Below, one piece after another: positions 31,331 through 41,489 of a stretch of 64,000 nucleotides of DNA. Within the stretch, counting starts at the first letter, position 1. Every line of letters starts with the position of its first letter. A program made the position numbers and the translations under genes. This DNA comes from Leptodactylus fallax (lineage: Eukaryota > Chordata > Amphibia > Anura > Leptodactylidae). The DNA lies in contig CAMRHE010000321.1 of the NCBI GenBank assembly GCA_947044405.1, positions 2,219,312-2,283,311 of the forward strand. Reading direction: 5' to 3'. The notes under the pieces are model-generated. The model was not told the origin of the DNA. It saw only the letters and a list, made by a program, of their open reading frames with translations, and did no database searches.

Positions 31331-31778
31331 TGTTGTAATGCCAGGGGTACAGAAGCTGTGGCATGCAGTATGCAAATTCTGGCGAGCAGATGGCAGTAAC
31401 CAAGAATGCATAGAAACAACATGAGAAGGAATTGGTATTACAGGACAGTTAACTAACAAATATGAGGAGAACAACACACTCCCCTTCTGAAATTCCCTTT
31501 GGGGATTTCACTATGACAAGTGTCCATAAAATATATAACAACCTGTAACAAAGAACATGTTAGAATGCGATAGAAAACATAACATAGTCCTGTTTCCATC
31601 TTGGAATGGAGAAGATCCACGAAATTCACATTCAGTCCTGTTTATTCTGCAGGGACGTTCTTGATGGGTAGTATCAGAATGAGTTCGTTAATTGGCCTTG
31701 CAAACGTTTTAGGCTCACCTTTTCTGGAGATCTTCAACTCCACCTTCCAGACCTTGCCATCTTTGCTAGGAAGAACCT

Positions 31779-32348
31779 TTAGTTCTTAGGCCAGTCAATG
31801 CGTTTGGTTTGTTGCTCCTTCATCAACACGATGACTCTTTCTTTCAAGTTTGGTTTGTGGTGTTGCCATTTTTGTCTTCCTTGAAGAACCACTAGATACT
31901 CCTTTCGCCACCTGCTCCAGAAGTAATCCACTAGGTATTGTACACGTTTCCAGTGTTTCTGGTAGATGTTCGCATGAGGAAATTCTCCACTAGGCATTAG
32001 TGTAGTCTCAGGTTTTTGAGTAAGGAGAATAGCATAGTCAGTATGGCTGGTGCTTTTCCAGGGATGCCTCAAACATGAGGTACATAGACTGCGTCTGGGG
32101 TATGTCATGGATTGGAGAGCATTTTCCAGTCCTCTTGGGTTTGGTTTTCGCAATGGCATTTTGTCCACGGGTTTCTTGCCTTTCCTATTGGGGGGCTGAC
32201 TCTCCCGTGCCTCCTCAGAATAATCAAAGTCCAGCCTTACTGATTGCCCGATCACTGCAGGGTTTTCTGGTAATTCAGCGCCACTTGGGGCCACTTCAAT
32301 TTTTTGGTGGGTAGGTATAGGTGGGGACAACCTTCCCGTTGCTTGCAT
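31779..32348 (-). pseudogene. BEL/Pao pol C-terminal block (DUF5641-like)
   Basis: The C-terminal half of the 189-residue frame carries HWKRVQYLVDYFWSRWRKEY, then LQGRQKWQHH and ERVIVLMKEQQTKRIDWP. This is the conserved pattern that follows the integrase core in BEL/Pao polyproteins (W..VQ.L.D.FW.RW..EYL...Q.R.KW...VL..W). Upstream residues are Pro/Lys-rich. In an intact element this follows RT and integrase, which are missing here. Confidence 0.82.
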
Positions 32349-32351
32349 TTG

Positions 32352-33136
32352 CTAGATCTCAACTGGAGGAGAATTTACAGCAACACCATACTGGGAATCA
32401 GTCTGGGATAACTCTGGTGGGGGTGAAGTTTTCTCCTTCCCAACTACTGGCCAGTTGACATCTGTTTCAGGAGGAGGAAGAGGGGATGGAGCAAGTTGCT
32501 CCTGCACATTTCTATCTACCTCTACTTCCTGTGACTCTCCAGATATTGCTTGACTGGGGTCTTTCGAGTCATTAGTGTTGACAGCGTCTACTTGTTTCTT
32601 AGCACTTCCAGCCTTCTTCTTCAGGGATGCTGGCCGTGCCTTCTTTTTCCTCCACAAAGTACTACAAGCACTATCAGATCTTCCTTGACTGGTAGGCAAA
32701 TCTTCAAATTGGAAGTCTGCAGCTTGCAAACTAGGAGACCCAGACAGAGTATTGTGGCTGGGAGAAACGGAGAAGAAGGAGATGCTACTCCTGGAAACTC
32801 AATAGCAGCTAAATCTAAGTTGTATGCTCCACTACTTGCTATGGGTTTGTCTTTATCAAATACCAAAGAAAATTATCTAGATGTCTGGCGAAAAGGAGAA
32901 TCAGTAAAGTTCTCGTGCGCAGTCACATCAGGGTCTTCTGTGCCTTCAGAATTGGGAACTGATGCCGGTTCTTCTGGCTTGGTTGAAATGTAAGTGTCTC
33001 TTCTTCCACCTATTGTCCTTCTTGGTAACTCTTAGGATCCCACTGAGGATAAGACACAGGAATGGCTTCTAGAGATGGAAGGAATTCCCTGGTAGCTCAG
33101 AAGGGTAATGGAGAAACCCAGTGATTGATTTCGTCT
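32352..33136 (-). pseudogene. BEL/Pao internal region, partly unassigned
   Basis: At the right edge (33060-33136) the minus strand continues the polyprotein frame broken at 38366, with HWVSPLPF, the usual start of the BEL RT region, before stops appear. From about 32729 to 32352 an open frame of 125 residues is rich in Lys, Ser, Pro and Glu (KKKARPASLKKKAG...). I cannot assign it. The jump from the RT start to this stretch marks an internal deletion. Confidence 0.5.
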
Positions 33137-33779
33137 TTAACCCCTTAAGGATACAGCCCAAAAGTGCGTTAAGGACCAGGCCTTGTTTTTCAAAACTGAC
33201 ATGTGTCACTTTATGTGGCAAGAACTTTGAGACGCTTTAACTTACACAAGTGATTTTGACATTGTTTTCTCGTGACACATTGTACTTCATGTTAGTGGTA
33301 AACACTAATCAATATTTTTGTATTTATTTATAAAAAAAATAGGATATTTGATGGAAATTTGGAAAAAAATTCAAAAATTTTCAAAATGTGAAATTCTCTG
33401 CTTTTCAGACAGATAGTCATACCACCCAAATACATTAATAAATATTATCTACCATATCTCTGCTTTATATTGACATCATCTTTTAATCCTCCTTTAATTT
33501 ATTTTGGATGTTAGAAGGCTTACAAGTGTAACAGCGATTTTCCAGTTTTACAGGAAAATTTCCCAAACTAATTTTTTAGGGACCACTTCAGTTCTGAAGG
33601 GGATTATAAAGGCCTATATATTAGAAACCCCCATAAATCACCCCATTTTCAAAACTGCACCCTTGAAATAATTCAAAACAGCATTTGGGAAGTTTGTTAA
33701 CCCTTTAAGCATTTCACAAGAATTAAAATGATATCGAGGTGAAATTTAGACATTTCATTTTTTTCCACTAATCCCTTCA

Positions 33780-36700
33780 TCTAGCCCTAAATTTAACACA
33801 TTCACAAAGGGTTAAAGGAGAAAATGCATCTCCCAGTTTATTATACAATTTCTCCTGAGCACAGAAATACCCCACATGTGGGTGTAAATTGATGTTTGGG
33901 CATTCGGCAGTGCACAGAAGGGAAGGAGCGACACTGGACGTTTGAAAAGCAGATTTTGCTGGAATAGTTTTCAGGTGCCATGTTGCATTTGCAGAGCCCC
34001 CAAAGTACCAAAACAATGGAAACTCCCTAAAAGTGACCCCATTTTGGAAACTACACCCCTCACAGAATTCATCAAGGAGTATAGTGAGCATTTTGACCCC
34101 ACAGCTGTTTCACAGATTTTACTAACATTGGGATGTATAAATGAAAAATTACTAAAACGTCACTTTATTTCCATTTTCACAAGGGGTTAAAGGAGAAAAA
34201 GGACCCCACAGTTTGTTAAACAATTTCTCCTGAACACAGCAATGCCCCATATGTGGTCGTAAACTGCTGAATGGGTACATGGTGGGGCTCAGAATGGAAA
34301 GAGTGCTATTTTGCTTTTGTAGGGCAGATTTTGGTGGAATAGTTTTCAGGTTCCATGTTGCATTTGCAGAGCCCCCAAAGTACCAAAACAGTGGAAACCC
34401 CCTAAAAGTGACCCCATTTTGGAAACCACACCCCTCACAGAACATGTCAAGGAGTATAGTGAGCATTTTGAACCCACAGCTGTTTCACAGATTTTATTAA
34501 CATTGGGACATGAAAATGAAAAATTTCTTTTTTCCCAATAAACTGTCAATTTAGCCCCAAATTTTTCATTTTCACAAGAGGACAAAGGAGAAAAAGCTCC
34601 CCAAAGTTTGTTACACAATTTCTCCTGAACACAGAAATGCCCCATATGTGGTTGTAATCTGCTGCAGGGGTACATGGTGGGGCTCAGAATGGAAAGAGCG
34701 CTATTTAGCTTTTGGAGGGCAGATTTTGCTGGAATAGTTTTCGGGTGCCATGTCGCATTTGCAGAGCCCCTAAAGTACCAATACATTGGAAACCCCTCAA
34801 AAGTGATCCCATTTTGGAAACTACACCCCTCATAGAATTTATCTAGGGGTATAGTGAGCATTTTGACCTCACAGCTGTTTCACAGATTTTATCATCATTG
34901 AGATGTAAACATGAAAAATACTTTTTTTTCTAATAAACCGTCCATTTAGCGACATATTTTAAATTTTTGCAAGTGGTTAAAGAAGAAAAAGCTCCCCACA
35001 GTTTGTTACACAATTTCTTCTGAACACAGAAATGCCCCATATGTGGTTGTAATCTGCTGTAGGGGTACATGGTGGGGCTCAGAATGGAAAGAGCGCTATT
35101 TGGCTTTAGGAGAGCAGATGTGGCTGGAATAGTTTTCAGGTGCCATGTCACATTTGCAGAGCCCCTAAAGTACCAATACAATGGAAACCCCTCAAAAGGG
35201 ACTCCATTTTAGAAACTACACCCCCCAAGGAATGTATCAAGGGGTATTATCATTTTGAGCCTAAAAATGCTTCCCAAAAATTAATGTACAAATTGAAAAT
35301 TGAAGTTTTTGAAGAAATATCCAATTTCAGAATATGTTGCGGCCACTTTGTGGCTTCAGAGACATGAACTCCTAAAACTATTAAGTGTATTAACTATTAA
35401 GGCTATCCTGGGGGGGGAAAAATTATATATGAGGGTGTAAACTGCTGCTTGAGAACACAGCAGGGCTCAGAAAGGAAGGAGCACTGTGTTTTTTTAGCTT
35501 TTGGAGTACAGATTTAGAGGGACTTTCTGGTCGCCATGTTATTTTTGCAGAGCCCTGGAGGTGTCAGTAAACTGGAATTCCCCAAGAAGTGACCCCCATT
35601 GTGTAGGGATGATTTTAGGGTCTCTGCAAATGTGACATGGCGTCCAAAAACCAACAATCTAAATCTGCGCTCCAAAAGTACATAGTGCTCCTTCACATCT
35701 GCACCCTGCTCTGTGCCCAAATGGCAGTTTATGCCCACATGTATGACACTGGTGTACCCAGGATAACGTACTTAATGCCATATGTGGGTATAAACTGCTG
35801 TTTGGGCACAGCCGGGCACAGAAGGGAAGGAGCGCTATTTTGGTTTTTAGAGCACAGTTTGGTTTATGGATACCATGTCACTTTTGCAGAGCCCAAGAAT
35901 TGCCAGTAAAGTGGAATCCACAGACTTGTGACCCCATTTTGGAAACTACACCCTTCAAGGGATTTATCAAGTGGTGTAGCGAGCATTATTAACCCTTAAG
36001 TGTTGCATTCTTTTAATTTCCAGAAATGAATGCGCAGATGATAATGAAAAGTTAAAAATAACATTTTTCCATAGATACGCCATTTCAGTGCCCAATATAT
36101 TGTGCCCAGCTTATGTCTGCAGAGACACACACTCCAAAAACTGTTAAGCGGGGATCCCGGGCACAACAGCTTTTGGAGCGTTCATCTCTGATACAAGCCG
36201 GGCACAACATATTACACACTGAAATGGTGTATTCGTGGAAAAATTGTCATTTTCACCTTTCACAATCAGCTGCGTGTTCATTTATGGATAATAAATTATA
36301 GCAACACTTGGGGGTTAAAAATGCTCACTGTACCCCTGGATAAATTCCGTGCAGTGGGTGTAGTTTCCAAAATGGGGTCACATGTCAGGAGATTCCACTT
36401 TACTGGCGTTTCAGCTCTGCAAAAGTGCAATGGCGTCCAAAAACCAAACCGTCCAAGCCTGTGCTCCAAAAACCAAATAGCGCTCCTTCCACTCTGTGCC
36501 CGGCTGTCCCCAAACAGCAGTTTATACCCACATATGACATTAAGTACATTACCCTGGGTACACCAGTGTCATACATGTGGGCATAAACTGCAGTTTGGGC
36601 ACACAGTAGGGCGCAGAAAGGAAGGAGCGCTATGTGGCTTTCGGAGCGCAGATTCAGATGTTTGGTATCTGGACGCCATGTCATGTTTGCAGAGCCTGTA

Positions 36701-36780
36701 AGGTACCATAACAGTGGATTCCCCAAAGGAGTGACCCCATTTTGAAAACTGCACCCCTCAAAGAATTTATCAAGGGGTGT
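33780..36780. repeat. Repeated 375-395 bp modules, direct and inverted
   Basis: The word TGGAATAGTTTTCAGGTGCC recurs at 33960, 34335 (one change), 34730 (one change) and 35125, giving spacings of 375, 395 and 395. Each unit also has ATTTCTCCTGAACACAG and GAAACTACACCCCTCA. More diverged units follow at about 35500 and 35870. Inverted units pair around about 35750 and 36560 (GTTTGGGCACA / TGTGCCCAAA). No coding role is evident. Confidence 0.75.
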
Positions 36781-37853
36781 AGTAAGCATTAGTATCCCAG
36801 ACGGGAATACACAGCGGATGGGGAAAAGTGAATAGGTAAGCTGTGCGGAGTATATTGGGAACGCCAAATTCCCTACTATTTCCCCAGTAGTTCCTATTAT
36901 TGGGGAGGTCACTCTGGGGGTCACTTCTGGTTTATTTTCCCTCATAAACTCTAAATCTGGGGTGTCCCCTTATATACGCTCGCACAGATTATACATTCCC
37001 TTCCTGACGCAGCCAGTTATGTTCTAATGATTTGGCGATTTTTGGGGTTTTTGTCTTCACATTGTACGAGCTGTATTTTCTTTATTTCTCTGGTGATGTA
37101 GCCATATGAGGGCTTGTTGTTTGCGGGGTGAGATGTATTTTGTAATGACATTATCTTTGGGCGCCTATAACTTATTGAATACATTTTATTAACTCTTTCT
37201 TGTTGGATTAAAAAAAAACCCCATCAATTCTGGCACTGCGTTTTACCTTTGAAATTTTTCACCATGCAGCATAAAGCATAAGTAACATGTTACCTTTATT
37301 CTACGGGTCGGTACGATTACGGAGATACCTCATTTATACTGTTTTTTTATGCGCTACTAATTTTGAAGAACAAAAACCCATTTGGGAACATAAATTAATT
37401 GTTTTTGCATCTCCATCTTCTGAGATACGTAACATTTTTATTTTACGGTTTACAGAGTTGGTTTAGGGCTTATTTTTTGTGGGACAACCTGTGCTTTTTA
37501 TTGGTACTGTTTTGGGGTACCTATGACTTTTTGATCACTTTTTATGGCATATTTTGTAAGGTGAGATGGCAAAAAATCATTACTTTTGGCGAGTTTTTTC
37601 CGGGTTTTTTTTCCCGACATTCACCGTGTACATTAATTATTGTTTCAGTTTTATTGTACAGGTTGTTACGGACGCGGCGATACCAAATATGCATTGTTTT
37701 TATTAATTTTTAGGTTGTTTTTTTTTATATAATTAATTTTATATAGGAAAAGAGAATTTTTGGGGCTTTATTCTTTCATTAATTTTTTTCAAACACTTTA
37801 TTTTATTTTTTTTCACTTTTTTTTTATTTTTTCATGTGTCCCATTAGGACACC

Positions 37854-38300
37854 TGAGCCAGCAATGCTTTGATTGCTGGCTCAGCACTTTAGACTGCAAG
37901 ACACGAGCTTACAAGTGTCTTGCAGTCTATACAGGAAGTGAGGCTATGCAGACGCACAGCGCTCACTTCCGCAGGTCTCGGCAGGATCAACCAGGTAGTG
38001 GGGTCTCCAGGCAGCCTGGGGTCACTGGTCAGACCCCGGGCTGCAGATTATACATATCGGCACCCCCCGCACCGATCTCGTCGCGGGGGGTGTCGATCGG
38101 AGCGGCAACATGGCGGAACCCCTTGGATGCCGCGGTCATGTTTGACCGCGGCATCCAAGGGGTTAAAACCTCCGATCGGAACTCAGTTCCAACCGGGGGT
38201 TATGGAGTAGGGTGTTAGCTGTCAGTTACAGCTAACACCCGGTTCCGATGCCGCCTGCTCAGATAGTGAGCGGGCGGCCGCCACAGGGCGTATTATTACG
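37854..38300. repeat. Row of perfect hairpins at the TTAA element end
   Basis: Stems seen: CTGAGCCAGCAAT / ATTGCTGGCTCAG (37854-37885); AGACTGCAAGACAC / GTGTCTTGCAGTCT (37891-37928); a 22-bp perfect stem starting AACCCCTTGGATGCCGCGG with a 4-base loop (38117-38164); GGGTGTTAGCTGT / ACAGCTAACACCC (38210-38240); GGGCGTA / TACGCCC (about 38286-38303). All have short loops. The element at 26916 has the same arrangement at its right end. Confidence 0.85.
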
Positions 38301-38365
38301 CCCTGTTGCGCTAAGTACCAAGCGCACAGGACGTAATAGTACGTCCAATGTCATTAAGGGGTTAA

Positions 38366-39125
38366 AGAACTCACTATCCATTATCTTGACAAATTCTCTC
38401 TCCTCTACTGACAAAGCTACTTTATCATCGTCCTTTGTTGTGCGAAAGACTAATCTCCCCAAATTGTCGGCAAAGAGGGGAGAAATGATGTCAGGTGGCT
38501 GTATGAGTTCTGGAGACTTCTCCCTCACCTCATAGTGATGAGGACACGGCTTAATGCAAGTTGTGCATCCATCTCCACGCACATAAGTCTTGAAGGGGTC
38601 AATTCCTGGTTGATCCAAGCATACACTTCCTATGACTACCCATCCCAAGTCCAGTCTCTGGGCATATGACGCATAGTCTGGACCATTACACTGTTGACAC
38701 ACCTTGTTTACCCTCAGATTGTCTCGGCAGAGCAGGAGCAGAATATCGGCGTTGATGTCTATAGGTGGGATAACGCTGGCCAGGTGCCTTAAGTGTGGTT
38801 GGTGAAATGCAGCGTCTGGGGTAGGAATCTCATCCCTATGGTAGGGTATTTGGTCGCATTCAATCAGCTTTGGTAGGGGTATTACCGTATCCCCATTGAT
38901 AGGAGAAGCGATGAATCCGTGTGCCATTCTGCCACTAGTCTCTATGCGGCCCGAGCAGGTATTTAAGGTGTAGGGTTCTGATGGTCCTTTGATTCCAAAG
39001 GCTTCAAAGAATTTAGGTCCTGCTAGGGACCGGTTGCTTTGGTCATCAATTATGGCATACATTTTTACCGCCTTTTCTGGTAGTCCCTCTGGGTAGAACT
39101 TGATTAGGCATATTCGGCAGGACAT
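38366..39125 (-). pseudogene. BEL/Pao A17-type protease and pre-RT region
   Basis: The frame from 39125 reads on the minus strand YAIIDDQSNRSLAGPKFFEA, with the DDQSN motif in place of the usual D-E/D-QS active-site block. Then come YTLNTCSGR, GDTVIPLPKLIECDQIP, EIPTPDAAFHQPHLRHLAS, LLLLCRDNL (usually GRD) and SYAQRLDLGWVVIGSVCLD. This order is characteristic of BEL/Pao Pol before the RT. The frame is open to the TTAA insertion at 38365. Confidence 0.87.
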
Positions 39126-39292
39126 TTCTCACTCTGGCTCTCCCCACATATGTCCAAGCATGAGCAGGAAACCGCTGTGGCAGTGTTATCGTGATTCTGG
39201 GGCTCCCCGCCATGACTTGGAGCGGGACTAATGGCGACTGCAGCCAGTGAATCTCTGGCGAGTGGAGATGGGTGCATAGCTGAGGCGTGTCT

Positions 39293-39556
39293 TTAACTAT
39301 GACACTCCTCACACTTGATGACAAATTTACAGTCCTTGGCCATGTGCTCCAATGAAGCCCAGCATCTGAAACATACCCAAAGCTCGGTGAGGACTTTCTT
39401 GCACTCCTGTATGGTTTTGGATCTAAACCCTCTGCATTTGTTCAGTGAGTGTGGTTTTTTCATGAATGGGACTTTCACGATTGAAGGACTTGTCTCCTGA
39501 TGAGGTAGTGTACTGTCTACCCATAGGTATTGCAGGTAGGTCAGTTTTTCTAACAC
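39293..39556 (-). pseudogene. BEL/Pao gag zinc-knuckle region
   Basis: Minus-strand residues CFRCWASLEHMAKDCKFVIK then CEECHS give the paired Cys-His knuckle pattern (C-x2-C...H-x4-C) found at the end of BEL gag. The text before it (RGFRSKTIQECKKVLTELWV) is typical spacer. A frameshift joins it to the next frame at 39046-39324. Confidence 0.75.
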
Positions 39557-39611
39557 TCACGCTGCTCTTAAAGTCTCTGTGTTTATGCATGACGCTTTCA
39601 TACCTTGATGA

Positions 39612-39930
39612 TTATGTCGCTGAAGCTGTAGTGTTGAACTCCAAGAAGTCAAGGCTAGGGTCATTCCTCATCTGGGACTGTTCATCGATGAATCTGCAGA
39701 AATGAATAAATGGGGGAAAGGTGACGTCATGCGCTCTTTTGTACCTTGAGACTGATGCCGCCCACTTCTCTTGCAGACTGTATGGTAGCTTCATGACAAT
39801 TGGGTTCACTCCGTGGGCTGTATCCAGGTAGCACAGCCCAGACAGACGAGGGTCTCTTTTGGCAAGCTCCAGTTCCAAGAGCAGATCACTTGTCCTGAAG
39901 CTTTTGGACTTCCTTGAGATTGATCTTCGG
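39612..39930 (-). pseudogene. BEL/Pao gag fragment
   Basis: ELELAKRDPRLSGLCYLD, VMKLPYSLQEKW and a YKRAHDVTFPPFIHFCRFID-type block match the gag domain of BEL/Pao elements (KLP..LQ.KW...PF..F..F). The upstream end is lost near 39979, where a hAT-like repeat begins. Confidence 0.75.
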
Positions 39931-39978
39931 GATGTTCTGTAGTCTCTTGAATAGGGCTTTCTCTATTGCTTCTGCACT

Positions 39979-40342
39979 GCCAGACGTCACCGCTGGGGCC
40001 TTTGATTGGACCTCTGCGGTCCCGTCGGGCGTGATGACGTCATTACGCTGGCGCGCCCATGTCACCGCTGGGGCCTAACCAAAAGCCCCTGCAGTGAAGC
40101 CGAAAAAGTGTTGGAGACCATGCTGAGCCCAGGACAGGTGAGTATTTTTTTTAAATTTTTTTGTCATTTTCCCTGGGCTGTCATACCCTTTCCATTAACA
40201 ATAGGTATAGCGGTCGGGGAACCAGGCTTTCCCCGACCACTATCATGGTAGTCTGGGGCCCCGGCCACTTCCAGCTTGCCGCGGGCCCCATACCTCTCCG
40301 GTTGCGGTCACACCCCCTGGGACCTCGATCCTTATGCCACTG
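39979..40342. mobile_element. 5'-truncated hAT-like fragment
   Basis: Matches the right half of the element at 14522-15283: GCCAGACGTCACCGCTGGGG, GAGCCCAGGACAGGTGAGTA, CGGTCGGGGAACCAGGC, and the end CCTTATGCCACTG at 40342. The left half and left end are missing. Confidence 0.75.
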
Positions 40343-40394
40343 TCCATTGGTCAGGGGCCCTATCAGCAGCACTTTTCTCTCTGTATTTTTCGTG

Positions 40395-40545
40395 TGGAAA
40401 CCACATGTACCCCATTATAGTCTATGGGTTCCACCGGTTTCCAAAGGTAACCGCTTTTTTTATGTGGATTAGGTTTCCTTTCGGGGGGGTCCCCAAGCGG
40501 ACTCCCCGAATGGAAAACCATGGGCAGATGTGAACCGGGCCTTAG
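40395..40545 (-). repeat. Dispersed repeat (TAGGTTCACACCTG family), reverse copy
   Basis: Reverse-orientation copy of the repeat at 8934-9120. It shares ATAGTCTATGGG, GGTAACCGCTTTTTT, GATTAGGTTTCCTTT and GATGTGAACCGGGCCTTA in the expected order. Confidence 0.7.
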
Positions 40546-41382
40546 AAATAAATGCTGAATGGTATTTAGTTGCAAGATTGTAGCACAATATGACCACAAA
40601 TGAAAAGAGGGGGGCAATTATTAAATGGAGACACACTATGCCATGAAAAGAAGTATTTTTATATTTTTGAAGGACCGAGATTGTGCCATCTTTCACCCAT
40701 GTGCCAAAAAAGTGGGGACGTACCACACTAAAAAAGTACACAAGGATGTGTCTCTGAAAAGAGAAGGGCCTCCGAACAAAACACACCAAAAGGGTCAGGG
40801 CACAAATGGCCTCCCTTCCAGAGCAAGGGAGACCTCTTGCTCCTGGCCTCCACATGGGCACTCACCCCAGTGTACTACCAGGAGCCAACAACTTACCAAC
40901 CTCCACAAAAGCAGAGGTGGGCCGGGTAGCATGGGAGGAGGGAACCTAATAGCCACACAACTTCTTCCACTAGACTTTGGGAGGGTCCCAAAAGGGCATC
41001 TGCATACCTACAATCCAGTGACAAACAAAACGGTGAGCATACAAAAAAAAAAAAAAAAAAAAAGTGGGAAGAGTGCCGTGATATGGCCCGGTCTACCTGC
41101 TGGATCTAAAAATTCCCCATGCAGGGCAGAAACACCGAGCATGAAGGGTGAGCGTTCACAATCTGTGAAAGGGAAGTGCAGCGCTATGTGCCAGACTGAG
41201 TAGAATCCCATCCCCAGTGAGTTCAGGCACCCCAGGAGTCACCAGCCCCTGGGGCACCTCAAGCCTCCAAGCTCAATCAATGGTAGCTACGGTCTGGTGG
41301 TCTGCACCCCCACCGCGTGGTTCTCTGCCCGCCATCACCGGAGTTCTGTTGCCACTCCCACAGGCGGAGGTAATTACTAACC
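40546..41382. other. No gene seen; body attached to the U2-like head
   Basis: No coding evidence. On the minus strand the sequence follows the U2-like head and includes GCCCCAGGGGCTGGTGACTCC. A T run of about 20 (A run at 41042-41062 on the plus strand) comes some 320 bases after the head, then unrecognised sequence. The T run could be a polymerase III stop or a simple repeat. Confidence 0.4.
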
Positions 41383-41432
41383 ACTGATAAGAACAAATAC
41401 TACACTTGATCTTAGCCAAAAGGCTGAGAAGC
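41383..41432 (-). ncRNA. U2 snRNA 5' domain fragment (retrocopy, not a full gene)
   Basis: Fifty bases match U2 snRNA from about nucleotide 4 to 53: CTTCTCAGCCTTTTGGCTAA, GATCAAGTGTAGTATTTG and TTCTTATCAGT. By eye there are two differences, one in the loop I region and one in the branch-site pairing segment. The match ends abruptly after CAGT. The stem IIa, Sm-site and 3' hairpins are missing, so it cannot make a working snRNA. A LINE-driven template switch or a U2-headed SINE would give this structure. Confidence 0.75.
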
Positions 41433-41489
41433 CATGAAAAGCAGCATACGCCTCCTGAGTTTTGCATACACACTTGTCATTCATACAAA

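Larger units (their letters stand above)
33141..38361. mobile_element. 5.2-kb TTAA-flanked element (piggyBac-like ends) inserted in BEL
   Basis: TTAA at 33137-33140 and 38362-38365. Ends CCCCTTAAGGATACAGCCC and, complemented, CCCCTTAATGACATTGG. The BEL reading frame stops at one edge and continues in frame at the other, which confirms the insertion limits. The interior has about four direct modules of 375-395 bp (33780-35250) plus inverted copies (35620-36680), an AT-rich part similar to 26916 (37040-37740), and a hairpin-rich right end (37854-38300). No transposase is found. Confidence 0.8.
31590..40000 (-). mobile_element. BEL/Pao retrotransposon, internally deleted and interrupted
   Basis: In minus orientation the order is gag (39612-39930), zinc knuckle (about 39330-39556), an aspartic protease-like A17 region (38366-39125), then a 5.2-kb TTAA element, then 33136 downward with a stretch of unknown coding sequence (32352-33136) and the C-terminal DUF5641-like block (31779-32348). 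RT, RNase H and the integrase core are not present, so the copy cannot move alone. LTRs were not identified. A hAT fragment truncates the gag end at about 39979. Confidence 0.8.

Noticed and set aside
35637..36945. Frames of 90-181 codons within the TTAA element
   Set aside because: They fall in direct and inverted repeat modules, shift between copies and carry no domain motif.
41383..41432. Functional U2 snRNA gene
   Set aside because: Only the first quarter of U2 is present and the Sm site and 3' stem-loops are missing.
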